NCBI GenBank assembly: GCA_000026125.1
Contig: CU207211.1
Span: forward strand, 496,001 to 560,000
DNA: 64,000 nucleotides
Origin: Herminiimonas arsenicoxydans
Lineage (GTDB): Bacteria; Pseudomonadota; Gammaproteobacteria; Burkholderiales; Burkholderiaceae_D
Direction: 5' to 3'
Below the pieces are notes generated by a model that was given only the letters and a program-made list of their open reading frames with translations, made no database searches and was not told the DNA's origin. Positions 1 through 7,864 of the stretch are shown piece after piece; within the stretch, counting starts at the first letter, position 1, and the number at the start of each line of letters is the position of its first letter. The position numbers and the translations under genes were made by a program.

Positions 1-2
1 AT

Positions 3-524
3 CGCCAAGTCGATGCGCTGCGGCGCGACCTGTCCACGGCTGCTGCCAAAGTGATTGCCAAGCGTCAGCCAGTCGCCATCGACCTTGATGAAGTGCTGGC
101 CGAACTGCGCATCGTCGAGGACCTTGAGCGTATCGGCGACTTAGCGAAGAACATAGCCCGACGCGCCATCATCATCGCCGAGGAGCCATTTCCTGCTGAA
201 GTAACCGGCAAGATCCGCCGCTTGGCTGATCTCACATCGGCGCAATTACGCCATGCACTCGCAGCTTACGCCACTCGTGACGGAGCTAGGGCACAGACTC
301 TTGAGCGGGATGATGACCAGATAGATGCGCTCCACGTGGAGATCTTCGACGATATCACCGCATTAATGAAAGGCAGTCAGCAACAAGTCGTTGGCCTGGT
401 ACATCTATTGTTTTGCGCAAAGAACATTGAGCGCATCGCTGATCATGCGACGCATCTCGCAGAAAACGCCTTTCAATCCCTACTTGGCAATACGCAATCT
501 GCCAAGTCAAGCAGCGAATCGTAG
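3..524 (+). CDS. phoU: PhoU, phosphate signalling regulator (5' end outside window)
   Basis: C-terminal 173 residues of a PhoU protein; the frame is open to the window edge, so the start lies upstream. PhoU is a cytoplasmic helical-bundle protein that links the Pst phosphate transporter to the PhoR/PhoB system and limits phosphate uptake. Two PhoU repeat signatures are visible: RIVEDLERIGDLAKNIARRA and, near the C-terminus, NIERIADHATHLAENAF, both with the acidic metal-binding pattern of the family. It is followed 65 bp later by a PhoB-type regulator, the usual pst-phoU-phoB order. In this neighbourhood it probably belongs to a phosphate/arsenate locus rather than the main pst operon, which is an inference from the adjacent ars genes. 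Confidence 0.93.
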   Translation, partial: RQVDALRRDLSTAAAKVIAKRQPVAIDLDEVLAELRIVEDLERIGDLAKNIARRAIIIAEEPFPAEVTGKIRRLADLTSAQLRHALAAYATRDGARAQTLERDDDQIDALHVEIFDDITALMKGSQQQVVGLVHLLFCAKNIERIADHATHLAENAFQSLLGNTQSAKSSSES

Positions 525-589
525 GACAGGAACGCCGTCCATGCTGCGATGGAAAAAAAGTTTGGTCTTCCATACGTTGAGCGGATTTT

Positions 590-1279
590 ATGTCGGGCGA
601 TAAAGCTACCATTTTGGTCGTTGAGGATGAATTGTCTATCGTAGAGTTGCTCCGCTTTACGCTTGAAGACGCCAACTGGAATGTTGTAGCCGCTGGCAGC
701 GTAGCTGCCGCCTGGGATTTGATCCAGATTCGCCCTCCGCATCTCATCCTGCTGGATTGGATGCTCCCCGATCAGTCGGGCTTGCAGCTGTTATCCCGAG
801 TCCGCGAAAGCCGGCAATTTAGGGGATTGCCAATCATCATGCTGACGGCAAAAAGCATGGAGGAAGACAAGGTCACTGGCCTGGAAAATGGCGCTGACGA
901 CTATGTTACCAAGCCATTTTCACCGCGCGAACTTATAGCGCGAGTCACGGTGCTCTTGAAACATAAAGTTCCTGAACATGCACAAGAGACGATGAAGGCA
1001 GGCCCTATCCGGCTCGACCCGGCCAGCCGCATGGTCAGTGTTGGCACTAAAAATATTACGATAGGTCACGCGGAATTTAAACTGTTGAAGTATCTGCTCG
1101 CCCATCCAAATCATGTGTATTCACGCGACCAGTTAATCGACAGAGTCTGGGGACGCCATATCGCCATTGATGAGCGTACAGTTGATGTAAATGTACTCCG
1201 ACTGCGCAAAGTCCTAGGAGAGGGACGCTATCTGATCAAGACGGTACGAGGAGTTGGTTACATGCTTACAGAAAAGTAA
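590..1279 (+). CDS. phoB: PhoB-type response regulator
   Basis: 229-residue OmpR/PhoB-family regulator. The receiver domain (about 5-120) has the acidic pair in VVEDE, phospho-acceptor Asp56 in LLDWMLPD, Thr86 and Lys108 in TKPF. The winged-helix DNA-binding domain (about 135-229) ends in the typical RTVDVNVLRLRKVL and TVRGVGYML motifs. The length is normal for PhoB. It follows phoU, and no phoR follows: the next gene is on the other strand. It probably controls phosphate-starvation promoters, perhaps including the pstS-like gene downstream. It could be a second, island-borne copy, because the rest of the locus is arsenic resistance; the copy number cannot be judged here. Confidence 0.93.
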   Translation: MSGDKATILVVEDELSIVELLRFTLEDANWNVVAAGSVAAAWDLIQIRPPHLILLDWMLPDQSGLQLLSRVRESRQFRGLPIIMLTAKSMEEDKVTGLENGADDYVTKPFSPRELIARVTVLLKHKVPEHAQETMKAGPIRLDPASRMVSVGTKNITIGHAEFKLLKYLLAHPNHVYSRDQLIDRVWGRHIAIDERTVDVNVLRLRKVLGEGRYLIKTVRGVGYMLTEK

Positions 1280-1407
1280 GTTGTGCATGGAATGTAATGT
1301 CCACCGCCCACCCAATTCAGTGCTGTGTTCACTGAGCAGACATTGAAAAGAACTAACAATAAATCTAACGGGGGCAGGCCGTACTAAAAATTTAGGACTC
1401 GGCAGGA

Positions 1408-2184
1408 TTAACCTAAAGTACTAAAGTTTTCGTTCGCAAGTTGTTGGGGTTCTAAAGTAGTAAGCTGCAGAATACTTATGTCAGCTTCGACGCGATTTCG
1501 CCCATTATGCTTTGCTTTGTACAGAGCTGCATCTGCCCTGCCATATGCATTTTCAAAATCACAGTTTGTATCGCTCCAGCTAATACCGAAGCTGGCCGTT
1601 ACATGAGGGCGAGGAAAGCAGGTGAAAGTTTCAGCGGCAATTGCCAGACGCACGTTCTCAGCAATTTCTATCGCGTCATCGAGGCTAATGTTTGGCAATA
1701 GGACTGTGAACTCTTCACCGCCGACACGGCCAATTTCACCAACACCATTAAGTGAGGACTTCAATTTTTTGACCAACTCACGAAGCACTGCATCGCCAGT
1801 CGGATGACCAAATTCATCGTTGATGCGTTTGAAAAAATCTATATCGAGCACAATCAAGGAAAGCGGATTTGACTTCAGATAATGCTCTGCTTGATCAAAC
1901 ACAGCACCTCGGTTTAGTACGCCAGTAAGATTGTCGTGCCGAGCTTTGTAATCCAGTTCTGATGTCAATTGTTCCAACTTGAAATTCAGAGTGTTGAGCT
2001 CCAGCTCTTTACGGTCGCTGCGTGCAATCAAACGCCGCGTTTCACGCATCAGTCGATGAAAATCTTTTGCGAGGTTATCCAAGGCGATTCTATATTCGTC
2101 ACCAGACGCGTCATCCTTTGATATCACATCGTAAGCCGAATTTAGTGCTGCCGTTTCAGCTTCAAAAAGATCGTTATCGTTCAT
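1408..2184 (-). CDS. siaD: SiaD-type diguanylate cyclase (GGDEF)
   Basis: 258-residue soluble diguanylate cyclase making c-di-GMP from two GTP. A predicted coiled-coil stretch (about 45-85) precedes the GGDEF domain (about 88-245). Substrate-binding DIDFFKRIND and the active-site GGEEF signature (155-159) are intact. The RxxD inhibitory site that normally lies just upstream of GGEEF is absent (NGVG at that position), so product inhibition is not expected. I chose the ATG at 2184, which overlaps the siaC stop as TGATG; a TTG one codon earlier is possible. Last gene of the siaA-B-C-D operon, where SiaC is known in Pseudomonas to activate SiaD. Confidence 0.9.
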   Translation of the reverse strand: MNDNDLFEAETAALNSAYDVISKDDASGDEYRIALDNLAKDFHRLMRETRRLIARSDRKELELNTLNFKLEQLTSELDYKARHDNLTGVLNRGAVFDQAEHYLKSNPLSLIVLDIDFFKRINDEFGHPTGDAVLRELVKKLKSSLNGVGEIGRVGGEEFTVLLPNISLDDAIEIAENVRLAIAAETFTCFPRPHVTASFGISWSDTNCDFENAYGRADAALYKAKHNGRNRVEADISILQLTTLEPQQLANENFSTLG

Positions 2185-2573
2185 CAAGTTCTCAATGCAT
2201 GATCGTTGAATATTAATTCAGGAAAATCCTCTTGTAACTCTTGTCCAAATTCAAAAATCGTGTCGTCATCTTCGTCGTGGTACCAGTCAAGAACCACGGT
2301 ATTACCGGCAAGCGCCTTATCGTTCAAAGCGCTAAACAAAGAGAAAAGCATTTTTGTACTCGAGCTATTGAAGTATGAAAGCGCTACTTGTACGGTGACC
2401 TGTTGGTCAGATTCAATTTGTCCAAGATAGGTGTTCATTGCTGCAATGATGTCACCCCAAAACAATGCTGCGTTTTCTGGGTAGGCTTCACCTTTGAGCA
2501 ACAACCGATGTTCGTCAAAACGGAAATCCACCTCTGGTGAACTCGCACTAGCAGGAATAAAAAAATTGTTCAT
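2184..2573 (-). CDS. siaC: SiaC-type phospho-switch protein (DUF1987)
   Basis: 129-residue protein of the SiaC/DUF1987 family, a small cytoplasmic switch. In Pseudomonas aeruginosa the homologue is phosphorylated by SiaB and dephosphorylated by SiaA, and the unphosphorylated form binds and activates the diguanylate cyclase SiaD. The conserved segment FNSSSTKMLF is present, with Thr73 the likely phosphorylation site by comparison with Thr68 of the Pseudomonas protein. The ATG at 2573 is preceded by an AAAGAAAAG purine tract. The gene overlaps siaD by one base and lies 53 bp after siaB, so all four genes are probably cotranscribed. Confidence 0.88.
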   Translation of the reverse strand: MNNFFIPASASSPEVDFRFDEHRLLLKGEAYPENAALFWGDIIAAMNTYLGQIESDQQVTVQVALSYFNSSSTKMLFSLFSALNDKALAGNTVVLDWYHDEDDDTIFEFGQELQEDFPELIFNDHALRT

Positions 2574-2626
2574 ATTTTTGTCTTTTCTTTGAGGCTACGG
2601 TCCTCGATACCATTTGCCGAATGCAC

Positions 2627-3193
2627 TCAGATGGTCGCTTTAAGGCAGAACATCATGTTCCCGTCTGCCCCTTCGGGAATAAACTCAAAATCTAGTGGTT
2701 CGCTGGCGTCTCTTGCCATCGTCAGAAAACCCAAGCCGGCGCCCTTGCTTTCCTGCGGCGTTTCAGCGCGCAATGTTTCCTGGTATTCCAAGCGAATCTC
2801 TTCGTTTGTGAGGGTGCGCAAATGCTCTAATTTTTCGCGTAAATGATCGGCGATATTTGCGTGAACCAGGTTGGAGCATTTGAGAAAATAGCGGTCATTT
2901 TCAACTGAAATACATACTGAGCCACGGCGCATTTCCACGTCTGTCTTGCCACTCGTTTCAATTGATTCAGCCGAGTAATGAATAATGTTCTGCGTCATTT
3001 CGATAAAAGATGAAAATAGCTTGCGACGGGTGGGGCTCGCAGCACCAATGTACTCAACACGCGTTTTGACGGAATCCGCCATTGCCGCAATGATGTTTTG
3101 CGAAAAATATCCCATGTAGTAAAAAATGACATTGTTATTTCCAGCGCATTCGCAAGACATATACAACTTAGAAGTATCTGATTTATTTTCCAT
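2627..3193 (-). CDS. siaB: SiaB-type protein kinase (GHKL-like)
   Basis: 188-residue protein of the SiaB family, which phosphorylates SiaC. Visible kinase-like features are FIEMTQNIIHYS (N-box-like helix with Asn), and SKGAGLGFLTMARDAS, a glycine-rich segment matching the ATP-lid region of small GHKL kinases. There are no membrane segments or signal peptide. The ATG at 3193 is the only sensible start. It lies between a PP2C phosphatase and SiaC, exactly as in the four-gene Sia locus. The family is divergent; this assignment rests mostly on gene order together with the GHKL-like motifs. Confidence 0.82.
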   Translation of the reverse strand: MENKSDTSKLYMSCECAGNNNVIFYYMGYFSQNIIAAMADSVKTRVEYIGAASPTRRKLFSSFIEMTQNIIHYSAESIETSGKTDVEMRRGSVCISVENDRYFLKCSNLVHANIADHLREKLEHLRTLTNEEIRLEYQETLRAETPQESKGAGLGFLTMARDASEPLDFEFIPEGADGNMMFCLKATI

Positions 3194-3223
3194 CTTGATT
3201 CGACTTTCTTATATAACTATTAG

Positions 3224-4486
3224 CTACATTGCTGACTGCCGCTTATTTGATGCACTGAGCCGGAATCCAAACACCGTTAAATCATCACGACGACGATGCA
3301 AACCTTGATAGGCTTTTTGCTCCAACATTAATAATTGACCGAATTGCTCCATCGGCGTATCCCGATGCCGTAATAAGTAGTCGCGAAGACGTTGCTTGCC
3401 AAAAGCAATATTCTTCATGCCCCCGATTTGGTCGATGATGCCATCCGTCGCACTGAGCACGACTGCATCATTTGTCAGCGTACATGTTTTGTTATCCCAG
3501 CACATTTCAGCGGGTGTGTCGACGTAGCCAATACCAACGCGTTTTCCCTCAATGGTCTGGATTTCATCTTGATCTGGCATAAGAATAAACAAAGGCGCTT
3601 TTGCATTTGCGCAGGTCAGTTCGGAAGTGGCGTCGTTGAACCAAAAGAATGCGGCATCCATTCCATCGTCAGACTCAGATAAACGATTTTGGTCGGCAAA
3701 TTGTCCAAGTGCCAGCTTCATTCCACGATTAACTTCGCTCATCAGCATTGCGGGATCTTTAGGTCCCAGTTTGCTCAGTCCTTGAGAAAGCAGTGACGAT
3801 GCAATTAATGTCAGGAAGGCTCCTGGAACACCATGCCCAGTGCAATCTGCAACAGCAGCAAACCAACCATCGTTGAAACGTTCAAAATGGTAAAAGTCAC
3901 CGCCAACTACATCGCGCGGCTCCCAAATCAGACACGCATCATTTAGCGTTGCGCTCATTGCTTTAAGCGACGTGCTCATCATTGCGCGCTGAATCGTGCT
4001 CGCGTAATCGATGCTTTGCATGACTTGCAGGTTCTTCTCCGTTTGAAGATCGACCATCATGCGCATCAGATCCAAGCCTGATCCGAGACCAAGGAATTGA
4101 TCGTTTTCAACGATCAAAAAGCCTTCTGCGAGAGTCTTATCACCAGACTCAACTGCAAGTGCAGCTAACGTTTCAATATGTGTACCTGCTTGCACTATCA
4201 GAGGATTTTTATCCATGAACGCAATACATGTCTTCTTTTCGTACAGTTCTTTAAAGTACGGCTTGGACATCTGCGACATGAATATATTGCGACTAATCAA
4301 ACCAATCGGACTCCGACCCTCGAGTACCGGCAAGCTGATCAATTCGCGGTTTTGACTAAACACCTCCAACACCTGCGCATTGGTTTGATCGAAAGAAATA
4401 GTTGGTACGGCTACGGCGAGCGTTCGAGCGGATGTATTTGATTGCTCCGGGCTAATGACGGACATGATGTTGAAATCGATTTTCAA
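3224..4486 (-). CDS. siaA: SiaA-like PP2C phosphatase with N-terminal CBS-like sensor
   Basis: 420-residue phosphatase heading the sia operon. The C-terminal half (about 175-415) is a SpoIIE/PP2C domain with metal-binding motifs DVVGGDFYHF, VADCTGHGVPGAF, LSATDGIIDQIGG and RRDDLTVF. It should dephosphorylate SiaC and so switch on SiaD. Pseudomonas SiaA carries membrane segments and a HAMP domain. Here the N-terminus (about 15-150) has no membrane span and instead resembles a CBS pair (LPVLEGRSPIGLISRNIF; FLIVENDQFLGLGSGLDLM), suggesting a cytoplasmic ligand. The start is TTG at 4486 behind a GAGAG tract; an ATG at 4465 is possible but has no clear ribosome site. Confidence 0.82.
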   Translation of the reverse strand: MKIDFNIMSVISPEQSNTSARTLAVAVPTISFDQTNAQVLEVFSQNRELISLPVLEGRSPIGLISRNIFMSQMSKPYFKELYEKKTCIAFMDKNPLIVQAGTHIETLAALAVESGDKTLAEGFLIVENDQFLGLGSGLDLMRMMVDLQTEKNLQVMQSIDYASTIQRAMMSTSLKAMSATLNDACLIWEPRDVVGGDFYHFERFNDGWFAAVADCTGHGVPGAFLTLIASSLLSQGLSKLGPKDPAMLMSEVNRGMKLALGQFADQNRLSESDDGMDAAFFWFNDATSELTCANAKAPLFILMPDQDEIQTIEGKRVGIGYVDTPAEMCWDNKTCTLTNDAVVLSATDGIIDQIGGMKNIAFGKQRLRDYLLRHRDTPMEQFGQLLMLEQKAYQGLHRRRDDLTVFGFRLSASNKRQSAM

Positions 4487-4853
4487 TTTTTCTCTCGTGC
4501 AGATTTGCAGGACAGGTGCTTGTATTTAACGTTATCGAGGAAGTATCAACTTGAGTAAGAACGCTTGACATTACTTAAACAGGGGAGCCGAACCACATAT
4601 TCTGTGTTTAAGTGGGTTGGATTTTAGTGGAGGCGTATGACAGGGAAGTGACACAGGGAAACATTTGCAATCTAATTGTCAGGATTGTAATAAGCAAGTG
4701 AATAGGTCTATAAACAGGGGCATGCCTGAGGCCGATATGTTTTTTTTGAGTAATTCTTTATTGGTAATAATGGCGTCATATTGAAAACCTAAAATTAATT
4801 CAATAATAATTTAATTAAAAGAATATCGAAATATTCTTCTAATAGGAATTCAT
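4487..4853. other. Divergent intergenic region between siaA and the PilJ-like gene
   Basis: 367 bp without a gene, AT-rich especially from 4740 on. It must carry the promoters of the reverse-strand sia operon and the plus-strand PilJ-pstS-ars genes. The only clear structures are the palindromic elements listed separately at 4799-4838. Confidence 0.6.
4799..4838 (+). promoter_or_regulatory. Possible ArsR half-site and adjacent inverted repeat
   Basis: The 13 bases TTCAATAATAATT at 4799-4811 are identical to 6859-6871, the left part of the palindrome before arsR. The right half here is degenerate. Immediately downstream is a perfect 8-bp inverted repeat, AAGAATAT (4819-4826) and ATATTCTT (4831-4838), with spacer CGAA. 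Position just upstream of the PilJ-like start suggests operator function; that is inference. Confidence 0.45.
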
Positions 4854-5696
4854 ATGCGCCAACTTACTAGTCGAGCCCACTTCGTGGCCGCCTTCTTCAT
4901 GCTTTTCTTGCTAGGGACAACGGCAGCATTTTCCAAGGTTGTGACTCCGAGTGCTAAAGAATCCATACCTCCCTTACTTACGGTCGGGATTTTCCGGATC
5001 GAGTCAGAGCGCAGCTACAAACTGAGTTTGCAAATGGCGCTGGGCATACTGGGTGATCAAGTGAAGCGGGAGCGTGATCGCTCGATTGCTTCCATTTTAA
5101 AGATGCGTCAGGATTTAAACGGATTACCCGACAAATCGACTAAAACAACGCGGGCACTAACGCGGGCGAATATAGCCCTGACCGATCAGATGGATGGGCT
5201 ACCGAAACTGAACGCCAGCAACGCGAGCGTGATGTACGACGTCAATGAAGACTTGCTGAACAAACTCAATACGCTGGCTTTTTCGTTGGAGTCTGACACC
5301 AATGACACAAATTCACGTGTCGTCGCACTCGCATTGCGGCAGGCATCACTTGCGCAACGGATGGCAAAAATCGTTCTCTTGAGATCTCTGGACAAGTCGA
5401 TGACTTCCAAGCAGGGCCTGCAAGTCGATCTCACCCAATCAAAAATTGAGTTTCAAAACGGTTTAAATCTGCTGGCCGAAGAAGCAGGTTCTGATCGGCT
5501 ACTTAGTTCTCGCGTTGAGCTGGCTCGTCAGCAATGGATCTTCTACCAAACAGCGCTCACCTCAGCTGGCACTAATCAAACTGAACTTCGCAATATCGCA
5601 ACGACAAGTGATCGGATTGCGGAGCAAATGATCGAAATTGTTCACATCAGTTATGCACTACCGCTTGATAGTTTGACGTCCGCCCGCTGGAAATGA
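4854..5696 (+). CDS. Secreted PilJ/NarX-type sensor-domain protein
   Basis: 280 residues with a cleavable-looking signal peptide (hydrophobic AAFFMLFLLGTTAAF at about 12-26) and no other membrane span, so probably periplasmic. The rest is largely helical. The segment LRQASLAQRMAKIVLLRSL (about 162-180) matches the type IV pilus methyl-accepting/PilJ and nitrate-sensor domains, where two such modules form a four-helix ligand-binding bundle. Here the sensor domain stands alone, without HAMP, kinase or methyl-accepting parts. It lies 49 bp before the pstS-like gene and probably shares its transcript. It may bind an oxyanion such as phosphate or arsenate and signal through another protein; that role is inference. 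Confidence 0.7.
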   Translation: MRQLTSRAHFVAAFFMLFLLGTTAAFSKVVTPSAKESIPPLLTVGIFRIESERSYKLSLQMALGILGDQVKRERDRSIASILKMRQDLNGLPDKSTKTTRALTRANIALTDQMDGLPKLNASNASVMYDVNEDLLNKLNTLAFSLESDTNDTNSRVVALALRQASLAQRMAKIVLLRSLDKSMTSKQGLQVDLTQSKIEFQNGLNLLAEEAGSDRLLSSRVELARQQWIFYQTALTSAGTNQTELRNIATTSDRIAEQMIEIVHISYALPLDSLTSARWK

Positions 5697-5745
5697 TTTA
5701 GAAGCATTCCCCCTCAGTATTTGCCTCCATATTTAAGGATTCGCC

Positions 5746-6747
5746 ATGAAACTTAGTTTTCAAACGCTATCGCCGCTTCTTTTTCTGACAACTGCTTTGT
5801 GTATAGCGCCTGCACAAGCACAAACGTTTATCAAAATTGATGGTTCCAGCACTGTGTTTCCGATCACCGAAGCTGTAGCTGACGACTTTCAAGACATGAA
5901 AAGTGGCACGGTCAAAGTGACTACCGGTATTGCTGGTACAGGAGGTGGATTCAAAAAATTCTGCAAGGGCGAAACTGATATTTCAAATGCCTCCCGTCCA
6001 ATACTGAAAAAAGAAATGGATGAGTGCGCAAAGAACGGGGTCAAGTATGTAGAGCTACCGATTGCATTCGATGCACTGACAGTGGTCGTCAATCCCAAGA
6101 ACAAGTTTTTGAACAAGATCACAGTAGAAGAACTGAAGAAGATGTGGGAGCCGGCAGCACAAGGAACAATCACCCGATGGAATCAGGTAAATCCGACCTG
6201 GCCTGACGCGCCGATCAAATTGTTTGGCGCAGGAGCTGACTCTGGCACTTTCGATTACTTCACTGAGGCGATCATGAGTAAGAGTAAATCCAGTCGCACT
6301 GATTACACCTCGTCAGAAGATGACAATGTCGTCGTGCAAGGTGTTGCGCGTGACGTCAATGCGATCGGATATTTTGGTTATGCGTATTACGTCGATAACA
6401 GTAAGCGCCTTAAAGTTGTTCCGATTGTTCATAAGGCAGGTAAGCCGGCAGTAGCCCCTTCCTTAAAGTCCGTCATGGACGGCACTTACCAACCGCTTGC
6501 ACGCCCGTTATTTATATATGTAAGTATTAAAGCTATCGAAAGAAGCGAAGTCAAAGAGTTCGTCGAGTTCTACTTGAAGAACGCACAGAAGCTGGCGAAG
6601 GAAGTGAAATACATTCCCTTAACTGACAAGGATTACAAACACGCGTTTACCAACTTCAGCAACAAGAAAACTGGCACAGCTTTTGGTGGTGACGCTGAAA
6701 TCGGTGTCACCGTAGCGGAGTTGTTGCGTCGTGATCCGAAAGAATAA
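5746..6747 (+). CDS. pstS: PstS-family phosphate/arsenate-binding protein
   Basis: 333-residue periplasmic substrate-binding protein with a signal peptide ending at about residue 25 (APAQAQ). Oxyanion-binding motifs typical of PstS/SphX are visible: [40 protein letters not shown] and [13 protein letters not shown]. No pstC, pstA or pstB is nearby, so it either feeds a transporter encoded elsewhere or works as a binding/sensing protein with the PilJ-like neighbour. Being upstream of arsR-arsC-arsB suggests selective phosphate capture under arsenate stress, as in other ars islands, but specificity cannot be read from sequence. Confidence 0.88.
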   Translation: MKLSFQTLSPLLFLTTALCIAPAQAQTFIKIDGSSTVFPITEAVADDFQDMKSGTVKVTTGIAGTGGGFKKFCKGETDISNASRPILKKEMDECAKNGVKYVELPIAFDALTVVVNPKNKFLNKITVEELKKMWEPAAQGTITRWNQVNPTWPDAPIKLFGAGADSGTFDYFTEAIMSKSKSSRTDYTSSEDDNVVVQGVARDVNAIGYFGYAYYVDNSKRLKVVPIVHKAGKPAVAPSLKSVMDGTYQPLARPLFIYVSIKAIERSEVKEFVEFYLKNAQKLAKEVKYIPLTDKDYKHAFTNFSNKKTGTAFGGDAEIGVTVAELLRRDPKE

Positions 6748-6760
6748 ATCGTTGTAACTT

Positions 6761-6841
6761 GCCTCAATTCCTTGAATTGCTTTAATGAAAGTAAGCAATT
6801 CAGGGAAATCCCGCACAGATGAAAAACTAATGAATTGAGGC
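6761..6841 (+). terminator. Nested hairpin terminator after pstS
   Basis: An outer stem GCCTCAATTC (6761-6770) pairs with GAATTGAGGC (6832-6841) and is followed by a T-rich run. Inside lies a perfect 10-bp stem, TGAATTGCTT (6773-6782) with AAGCAATTCA (6793-6802). The position between pstS and the arsR promoter suits a terminator that isolates arsR. Confidence 0.6.
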
Positions 6842-6858
6842 TTGTTTTTATTCTTCAT

Positions 6859-6882
6859 TTCAATAATAATTGAATTATTGAA
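6859..6882 (+). promoter_or_regulatory. Putative ArsR operator palindrome
   Basis: Perfect 9-bp inverted repeat TTCAATAAT (6859-6867) and ATTATTGAA (6874-6882) with a 6-bp spacer. It sits 14 bp before the arsR ATG and just before its AAGGAG ribosome site, the usual place for an autoregulatory ArsR/SmtB operator. Confidence 0.75.
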
Positions 6883-6895
6883 TAAAGGAGCCATC

Positions 6896-7231
6896 ATGGA
6901 CACCAAAGCTACTCTCGCTGCCTTATCCGCACTTGCTCAGGAATCTCGCCTGTCGGTGTTTCGATTGCTAGTTCAGGTAGGGCCGCAAGGTATGGCTGCG
7001 ACCAAGATTGGTGAGCAGTTAGGTATTTCACCATCCTCCATGTCTTTTCATCTGAAAGAACTGGCACATGCCGAACTAGTGACAGCGAAGCATGAAGGCC
7101 GATTTGTCATCTATTCAGCTAATTTTGTAGTCATGAATGCGCTAGTAGGCTTTTTGACCGAGAACTGCTGCGGCGGCAATGTCTGCTCACCGAATGGTGT
7201 TTGTATTACCACTGAAGACGCACAGTCTTAA
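6896..7231 (+). CDS. arsR: ArsR arsenic-responsive repressor
   Basis: 111-residue ArsR/SmtB winged-helix repressor that leaves DNA when As(III) binds. The recognition helix region is IGEQLGISPSSMSFHLKEL (about 38-56). Metal ligands are not in the helix but at the C-terminus: Cys91, Cys92 and Cys97, with Cys103, in ENCCGGNVCSPNGVC, the arrangement of the Acidithiobacillus-type ArsR. The ATG at 6896 has an AAGGAG site six bases upstream; an upstream in-frame start would run through the operator and is rejected. First gene of arsR-arsC-arsB-arsC-arsH. Confidence 0.94.
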   Translation: MDTKATLAALSALAQESRLSVFRLLVQVGPQGMAATKIGEQLGISPSSMSFHLKELAHAELVTAKHEGRFVIYSANFVVMNALVGFLTENCCGGNVCSPNGVCITTEDAQS

Positions 7232-7273
7232 TTCCACGCTGTTTTACCCAACCCTCCCCATAAAGGATTCAAC

Positions 7274-7789
7274 ATGACCACATCACAGAACGACAAGACG
7301 TACAACGTCCTTTTCCTCTGCACCGGTAATTCCGCACGCAGCATCATGGCTGAAGCAATGCTTAACACTATGGGCAAAGGTCGCTTTGTCGCATATAGCG
7401 CGGGTAGCCACCCAGGCGGCACCGTCAATCCATTTGCGATTGAGCAAATTAAAAGTACTGGCTATGCGCTCGAAAACTTGCGTAGTAAAAGCTGGGATGA
7501 GTTTGCATTACCAGATGCGCCCCACATGGACATCGTGATTACTGTGTGCGATAGCGCTGCAGGCGAAGTTTGCCCGTTTTGGCCGGGACAGCCTGTTTCA
7601 GCGCATTGGGGATTTGAAGATCCTGCCGCAGCAACAGGAACAGATGAGGAGAAGCGCGCTGTGTTCTCCAAGATCGCCAAACAAATCCACACCCGTGTGA
7701 ATCTTCTCAATAGCTTACCTCTCGCGATGCTGGAAAAAACAGCGCTCAAGCGTGAGATGGATGCCATCGGCTCAAGCAAGAATGCTTAA
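7274..7789 (+). CDS. arsC: Arsenate reductase, LMW-phosphatase type
   Basis: 171-residue arsenate reductase converting arsenate to arsenite, the form ArsB exports. The phosphatase P-loop is CTGNSARS with nucleophile Cys16, and resolving cysteines Cys92 and Cys100 lie in VCDSAAGEVCPFWPG. This is the thioredoxin/mycothiol-like LMW class, unrelated in fold to the second arsC at 9182. It is longer than the roughly 130-residue Gram-positive form, as in other proteobacteria, with a helical C-terminal tail. It starts 42 bp after arsR and shares its promoter. Confidence 0.94.
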   Translation: MTTSQNDKTYNVLFLCTGNSARSIMAEAMLNTMGKGRFVAYSAGSHPGGTVNPFAIEQIKSTGYALENLRSKSWDEFALPDAPHMDIVITVCDSAAGEVCPFWPGQPVSAHWGFEDPAAATGTDEEKRAVFSKIAKQIHTRVNLLNSLPLAMLEKTALKREMDAIGSSKNA

Positions 7790-7813
7790 CGACGCCACGA
7801 CATCTCAGTCCTG

Positions 7814-7843
7814 ATAGCCCAGGCGTTTGCGAGCCTGGGCTAT
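7814..7843 (+). terminator. Hairpin between arsC and arsB
   Basis: Perfect 11-bp stem ATAGCCCAGGC (7814-7824) and GCCTGGGCTAT (7833-7843) with an 8-base loop. Only a weak T run follows (TACCTT), and the arsB ribosome site starts within 20 bp. It could be an attenuator, a processing site or a partial terminator that lowers arsB expression. Confidence 0.55.
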
Positions 7844-7864
7844 TACCTTCAAAGAAAGCCGATC

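Noticed and set aside
355..747. Reverse-strand open frames over the phoU-phoB junction
   Set aside because: They overlap two confident genes, have no ribosome site and no recognisable domain.
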